From assembly GCF_030035675.1 (NCBI RefSeq), contig NC_084497.1, positions 30,454,437 through 30,518,436 on the forward strand: a stretch of 64,000 nt of DNA, in the 5' to 3' direction. The translations under genes were made by a program, and so were the position numbers. Below, piece after piece: positions 57,926 to 64,000 of the stretch. Below the pieces are notes generated by a model. That model was not told where the DNA came from. It saw nothing but the letters and a program-made list of their open reading frames with translations, and did not search any database. This stretch comes from Rhineura floridana. Its lineage: Eukaryota; Chordata; Lepidosauria; Squamata; Rhineuridae. The number at the start of each line of letters is the position of its first letter. Position 1 is the stretch's first letter.

Positions 57926-57993
57926 CCCTTTGCCGTAGGGGTGATTGAGCCAGCCCAGATCCCCTTGTGCCTTGGCAAAGTCCAGCAGGACAA
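57926..57993 (-). CDS. EPHA2: EPHA2 exon 2
   Basis: 68 bases encoding VLLDFAKAQGDLGWLNHPYGKG, the first strand of the ephrin-binding domain right after the signal peptide in the human protein. The acceptor is ccaccag and the donor GGG|gtaagt. It enters in phase 1, so exon 1 should end with a single extra base, and leaves in phase 0. It is too short to stand out as an open frame; it was found by matching human residues about 29-51. Confidence 0.9.
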
Positions 57994-58554
57994 CTGGTGG
58001 GAAAGAGACACAAAGGAGAAGAGGATTTGTTACACATCAATCTCAAACCCACTTCGGAAAGGAGACAGGACCAAAAACAAACAAGAACAACTTTCTTTGA
58101 TTTTTGGATCCTATAATATTAGAGCTTGGGAGGGTAATAAACATCCCTGGCTCTGGCATCCCAGAATACTCAAGAAACAGCTGGAGCTTTCCAATGCCAG
58201 ACTTGGCGACTTGAAAACACTTCATTACCGCACAGCTAATTTGGACATATAAAGGAGGCTGCTTGTGAGATTTTGAACTACCGACACATCCCAGAGCACA
58301 TTCTGCCACCTTAAGCTATTATGAAGACTTTCTTGCACCGAGTAATTATTGGGGAGAGAGATGGAAAGAGAGTGGCATGGAACAACTTGGGGGAGAGGAG
58401 CAAGTACCATTTGCCCCTCCAAGTGGCTCAAAGAAGTAAGCTGCTCCCAACTTGTATTGGTGAAACACTTTTGGACCAGAAAACCCTCCCTTTAGATCCT
58501 AGCTATGGCCGCTCAATGATAATGGGCAACTCTGCACATGCTCAGAGGCATTGT

Positions 58555-58650
58555 TCTTTAATGTTGCTCTTTTTAAAGCAGTTGTGGGCTAGGGATGATG
58601 GGAGTTGTAGTTCAACAACATCTGGAGGATCACAGGCTCTCCTCACTTGT
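58555..58650. mobile_element. hAT-like MITE, one half
   Basis: gggatgatgggagttgtagt then tcaacaacatctggaggatc is one arm of the palindromic family. Confidence 0.65.
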
Positions 58651-60559
58651 ACTCCAATCCCCCCCTTGATTAATATCAGATCTCCAGTGGTTGCTTGCGT
58701 GGGGCCTGTGGGTTGAGACCACATGCATGTGGTTAATCTGGAAGGACAAAGATATCCGTCCTGATAGCTAGCCCCCTGGGCTTGGAGCCCTGCCTTTCCT
58801 TGGGTGTGGGCAGGCATTCAGACCCGCACAAAGTGGGTGTCGGGCCATGGCATTACCCGGATCAGACTCAGGTGCACATAACTCTCTGCTGTGTCAGCCG
58901 AGGCCAACATTGCCCCGGAGTGCTTAAAGTCAAGTTGAACACCACAAAGGGGTTTTTTCACTCTCCTGGCAGCTGCTGTGGTGTTCCAACCTGGACAGCT
59001 AAGCGAGTCACCCAACAGGGTTCCTAGCCTGAATTTAAGTAGGCTGTGAGGGCAATGGATAGAGCAGCAAGATTCAGTAGGGCTGGATGCAGCAAGAGGG
59101 GCTAAAGAGTGCCTTTTTTACAAATTAAGCTGTCCCATTGGATGCACCCACTGCTTTTGGAATGGGGAGGCCCCAAAATAAGATCAGAGACCCAGTTCCC
59201 AGGGAGGGCAGCTGGAAAAATGCCGTTCCACAGCTAGTGCTACATCAGAGGTGCGCAAGGAATCCCAGAAACAGCATCACTGGCCAGACTAAGTGGAGGG
59301 CGGAGGCACGCTTAACTGAGCTACCCTGTGGTGGCAAGCGGGGGCTCAGCCGCTTTCCTTGGAGCGGATTGAGATATATCATGTATCTATTTTGTTCCAA
59401 GGGGAAAGTGTCCCTCCAGTTTTAGTTCAGAAAACCACATACACACAGAGCAACAGGAGGTACGTTCCTCTGGTCGGTCTCTGCGCTATGCTCACGCTTT
59501 GCCAGATGGCCTCACATGTTTTAATTACATCCATGCTTGTTACACAGATCAAATTATTCTGCATGTGAAAAAACAGACCACAAACACCGCTTAAGTCATC
59601 CCCACCTGTAAACACACAATATATTTAGTATTTCTCTTTCCTTTGGTTTTGGGTTGCAAAACAGCTGTTTGTCTCCAATACAGATTTAATACTAGCTGAG
59701 CTGTGCAAGTTTTTCATGCAGTCAGCTGAACATTTAGATAAATGCTTTTGAGCCCAGCTTAACTCCACCATTCTGCAATACTTAAAAAAATATATCCTTC
59801 AGTTTCTTAGAATAACAGAAACTGGCCCTCCTAAGCAGTATTACCTTAACTCTTTGATCAAAGATAAGTGTGTCCTTCATAGATTTGCAATTCCCAAACT
59901 GAGTGCTTTTGAGAGGGTTGTAGGGAAAGAAATTAGCTCAAAGTGTCCTATAATCCAAAAATACCTACTCAGAGGAGGGTGCCTGCCATCTCTCTGCATG
60001 ACCCACTGCTCTGCCCCCTTAAAATCTTGTACCTTCTCTGATTTAGCAGAGGCACAACAGAATCACCCACCCGCAGAGCAGCTGCCTGCCTGTGCCCCTC
60101 CTTTAAGGCACTTGCTGTGACCATACCTCGTCGGGGCAACGACTGGTGCAGAAAGATGGATCTGTCCAAACCCATCCGTCCTGTGCTCTTTTAAGACTTG
60201 GTGGCCACCTGCAATGCCTTTCTGGGCAAGAGTTTCGTGAGCCAAGTGTCGTGGCAGGAAGCTGCCACACAGAACATTGGACGCTCCGTTATCTCACTCA
60301 TCTCCTAGCCAGGCTCCTTTGGTTTACCTGTTTATTTTCCCTGTCAGTGGGGAGTAACCTGCTGAAGCTGTAAAGCAGAGGCCGGTTGTTTGGGAACAGG
60401 ATGGAAGCCTATGGCAGGAGGGCAAAGGGCACTTAAGAGGAGGAGGCGGCAGCGGCAGGTGGCCATCAGGGATTGGAGGCCACTCAGCCAAGGCCAGGCA
60501 GCAAGGCGGCATCTCCTTGACAGGGCAATCTCTGTGCATAGTCCAGGGGCTGCATTTTA

Positions 60560-60618
60560 CTGGGCTCCTTCTAGGAGGAAGGGTGGGATATAAATGAAAT
60601 AAATAAATAAATTCAAAA
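60560..60618 (+). mobile_element. LINE-type tail
   Basis: taggaggaagggtgggatat followed by aaatgaaataaataaataaa is the common 3' tail. Confidence 0.55.
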
Positions 60619-60750
60619 AAAGTCACAATTCTTCACCAACATGCTCGATTGAAGGAAGAAGTACCTAGGGCCAAAAGGGGGCCAGAGGGTTTTTTTTTGG
60701 GGGGGGGCTGTAGAAGGAACAAACCATGAACTGAGGAGGCTTTTTCAGTC

Positions 60751-60925
60751 ATAAGAAGCTGACTTATGTCAAGTCAGGTCATTGGTGCACCTAGCTCAGA
60801 TCTACTCTGACTGGCAGCAGCGTTCTAGGCTCCTGCAACCCAGAACCCTTTAACTAGAAATCCCACCAGGGACTAAACGAGGGAACCTTCTGCAACAAAG
60901 CAGGTGCCCTCCTTTCCTTAAGTAG
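60751..60925 (-). mobile_element. tRNA-headed SINE, diverged
   Basis: ataagaagctgacttatgtc, tgcacctagctcagatctac and ctgactggcagcagcgttct, then a degraded head. Confidence 0.7.
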
Positions 60926-60954
60926 TTCCTTTTAAACTGACTCCAGTAGTCTAG

Positions 60955-61102
60955 CCCAGTAGTCTCTACTCTGACTGGCAGCAGCTCCGTGGTGACTTTA
61001 CCGGCCTGCTGTCCCAGATCCTTCCAACTGGAGATTCCAAGGGCTGATCCCAGTTCTGCATGCAAAGCAGGAGCCTCTCCCTACTGATCCGTGCCCCTTC
61101 CA
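60955..61102 (-). mobile_element. tRNA-headed SINE, second copy in line
   Basis: tctactctgactggcagcag through aactggagattccaagggct to the head (ctgcatgcaaagcaggagcc), about 30 bases after the previous copy and in the same orientation. Confidence 0.7.
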
Positions 61103-63644
61103 CTCCACCTGGCTCTGAACATGGGGTGCTCCTCACGGCGTGGGCCCCTTCCCTGCAGAGAGACACTCTGCCCACTTCGGGAATTTATCGCGCCTGCTGC
61201 TCTTCAGAAATTCTTTCCCCCCACAAATCTCTTCCAGACGCAGTCTTTGGATGGAGTGCCTGTGTTTGGTTGCCAGCACTCTAAACCTCTCATTAAAGTC
61301 ACATCCCAGGATGGAAAACAAGCTCGCTGCATCACAGGGAGGGAGATGGATGGTGGTGGAGGTGGTGCCTGCCTCTTGCCCTTTCGGGAAGGAGCCCTCC
61401 TGCTCTCAGTCTCACCAAGTTTGATTCTTGCATGCTGGACCAGCAGAAAGGCGAAGAGCAATCAGTCCAAGCATCTTTTCCCAGGCAGGATCCCCCCCCC
61501 CACTGCTTCCTTCCATTGCAATCTCAGATTAGTTGGTTAATTTCTAGAACAGGAGTAGATACTTATATCTCCAGCCTCTGAAGGAAAACCCACCAACCTG
61601 TCCCCTTCAGAGTGTGGGCTGCCCAGGATTAGTGTGTGCCAAGTGGATTCTCCCCATGTTTTAGAAAAAGCATGTATGTTTTTACATATTCCAGGGCACA
61701 GCAAGGGGAATTAGTATAACCTCGGGGGCTCAAATTAAGTCCCAAGATTATATGAGGATGCCCTCTTGTCCAAACAGGGAAATGACCCAGAAGGGCATTT
61801 GTGCCCTAAATCCTCAGTAAAGCCCAAGGCAGAATATTTTTGGATGTGCCATAAACCCCTTTTTATTTTGGCTCAGGTGGCCGGCGGCTGTGGTCTTTTA
61901 GAGCCAGACTGCTGGGATTCTGGCTTGCCTCTGTCTTATCTGGATGTGTGTCACTTTAGAAATTCTTGCATCCTGCCCCAAGGAATGGGAGAGGCTTGGG
62001 GAAAGAGGTGAAAAAATGATATAACAGCAGATACTGGAAAAATCTGAAGGAGGCACGTTCAGGCTACCTCAGATCACGCCAAACCTGTACATGATAAGAG
62101 GAGGTTTGGCTCAGCCGTTATCACACCCCATCGGGATTCTTAGAACTCTTCTACTTTAAAAGGCTGCAGTGCTATAATACAGGAAACAAGTCAACATGGC
62201 AGAGTGGGGTGGGTGGGTGCCTTTTGTCAACGTCCTGACAGGAGTCTTATATGGTGCCCCTGCAATTCCTTCCTAAGGGCTTAAACCGTGTCAGATCCAG
62301 ATTCCCCCCAGCCCCGCCATTGCCACCGCAGAAGACAGGCGATGCAGCATGCTGGAACTTGTAGCTGTACCTCCTTCAAGAGGCGCTGCTGGCTCCGTCC
62401 TGCATAGGGATTTTTGCTGGGCGTGGTGCAGTGGCTCCATGCACCTATCTGCACCTCGGGGTCGCTGAGCTCTTGGCTCAAAAGGCAGCTACCTATGGCT
62501 CCAGGACTCGTGCCAAATGGAGCCCACAAACCAGGATCTTGGGGGCACTGGAGTCGCACAGAACAACTACGTAAACTGGGAGAGGATACCTATAGGGTTG
62601 TGTATGAACCCTAAACAGGATAGCTACTTTCTACACCCAAAATATACCAATGCAGGTTTTATATTTGCATACATTTCCTGGTTTGAGTAGGCACACTTGT
62701 GTATACACACATGCGTTCCTATGTACATATCTCAAACACGACAGGCATTGTGGAAGCTTTACACCTTCAGGCATGAGGTCTAGAAACTTGCTTTTTAAAA
62801 GGGGGGGGGAAAGATAGCCACAGTTCAGAAGTAGAATTCAGTCCTGCACAGCAAGCACCTTTCCTTCTTGGGAATATGCACAATGTGCAGAAAAGGCACA
62901 GGATGGGACTCCATGGAAGCCTGGCTGGGGGAGTAGGTGGCTTTAAGGCAGGCATAAGCCCCGGCACCTCTTGCTTAAGCATTGCAGGCTCTCCATCTGC
63001 CACAGGAACAGCCCCTCCCAGTGGCATTACTCCATGCAGACGGGATCAGGCCGTGGGTTCCCTCTGGCTTGCTTCCATCCTCGGCATCCCTTAGGTTTTA
63101 GTTCACTACTGATATTTCATCCCCCTCAGCACTTGGCAAGCCCCAGCAGAGCAGGCACAGCCTTTCCCACCTCCTGCTCCATCTCAGAGCATCTCTGGGA
63201 CATGGAAGAAGGAGCTGACATACACTGGTATCATCAGTGCTTCCAGTTTCTCTGCAAGGGCCTGTCTGCATGACACACAGAGGAATTTGAAACCTCTCTC
63301 ACTGTCCTAGCTCTTGCCTCCGCCTCCTCCACCCCCCCAAGAACCCTGGGAGCAGGAATTTAGCAAAGGTAGCGCCTGAACGGCTTGCTGGCATTTCCCA
63401 GGAAGCTACCCAAACTGCCCTCCTCAGGCGTCCTTGGCCTGGGAAGCCACAGCAGTGAAGCACATTTTAAAAAAAGCCTTCTGTGTTGCCGTTCAGTGCT
63501 GCACTAGCAGGGCTGATGCAGTGGCAATTTGACTCTTTGCTCTGCCTCAGGCCAAGAAGCCAGGCTGTGGGCCGCAGCATGTTCACTCGCATTGCATGGA
63601 AGGCCAAAGGGTCTTCCCAAGGCCTTCTGCTGCTTGCTCAAAAT

Positions 63645-63735
63645 GCAAGCCTGTGGGGTCAAAAGATCTATCCAGCTCAGCATCCCATTTCCTGCAGAGG
63701 CCAGCCAGAGGCTTCCAGAAGTGAGCATAAAAGAC
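63645..63735 (-). mobile_element. CR1-type LINE end, degraded
   Basis: atctatccagctcagcatcc, catttcctgcagaggccagc and cagaggcttccagaagtgag match the family tail; a second fragment starts near 63845. Confidence 0.45.
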
Positions 63736-64000
63736 CAACAAGAACTGGGTATTCAGAAGTGAACCCTCCATGTTCAAAGGCAATCTATCTGCCTCTCATG
63801 ACAGACATCAAAACTGGTCTACCAGAGCCAGTGTTAAGAATTGTTTTGCTGGGTCAGAGCCAAGGGTTTATCTAGTCAAGCATCCTACAGCTAAACAGAT
63901 GGCTCTTTGAAGCTCACAAGGAAACTGCCCTCTCCTCCTTGTCCCCCAGCAACTGACAGGCAGTGTACACTGTCTCTGAACAGGCAGGGTCATTGATATA

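Larger units (their letters stand above)
57994..64000 (-). other. EPHA2 intron 1 (partial); exon 1 not found
   Basis: No signal-peptide frame ending in phase 1 with a GT donor, and no CpG island, is visible on the - strand here. The stretch holds a MITE, three tRNA-type SINE copies or tails and CR1-like fragments listed separately, plus unremarkable sequence. The first exon and promoter probably lie beyond the window. Confidence 0.6.

Overview
The window is nuclear DNA from a squamate reptile, most likely a lizard. This rests on its repeats. It holds Sauria-type SINEs (tRNA-like head, Bov-B-like tail), a Bov-B LINE end, many 5'-truncated CR1 ends, L2-like ends, tRNA-headed SINEs, a 5S-rRNA-derived SINE and palindromic hAT-like MITEs. 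Two protein genes are certain; most of the rest is repeat-rich noncoding DNA.

Layout. 1-25.0 kb is intergenic and dense in truncated LINEs, SINEs and MITEs, with no convincing protein gene. 25.0-27.9 kb holds an intact single-exon IFT70 (TTC30) gene on the + strand. Its CpG-rich promoter carries a perfect palindromic RFX X-box 25 bases before the ATG, plus an inverted pair of ZNF143/THAP11-like motifs further upstream. A Bov-B LINE end lies between these two promoter blocks. 27.9-38.9 kb is intergenic, with CR1 ends, a 5S-derived SINE and a nested SINE. About 38.9-64 kb is EPHA2 on the - strand. Sixteen coding exons (2-17 by analogy with the human gene) can be placed to the base with compatible phases and splice sites. 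The signal-peptide exon 1 is not visible and probably lies beyond base 64000.

The two genes converge: IFT70 runs left to right, EPHA2 right to left. No shared pathway is implied. IFT70 is an intraflagellar-transport TPR protein; EPHA2 is an ephrin-A receptor tyrosine kinase. From memory, human TTC30A/B (2q31) and EPHA2 (1p36) lie on different chromosomes, so their adjacency here is worth checking.

The most useful observations are a GC-AG intron in EPHA2 just after the transmembrane exon, the two-block IFT70 promoter, several elements inserted into other elements, and a few unexplained patches. I found no convincing evidence of a novel biological system, and I recognised no endogenous retrovirus, CRISPR array or functional structural-RNA gene.
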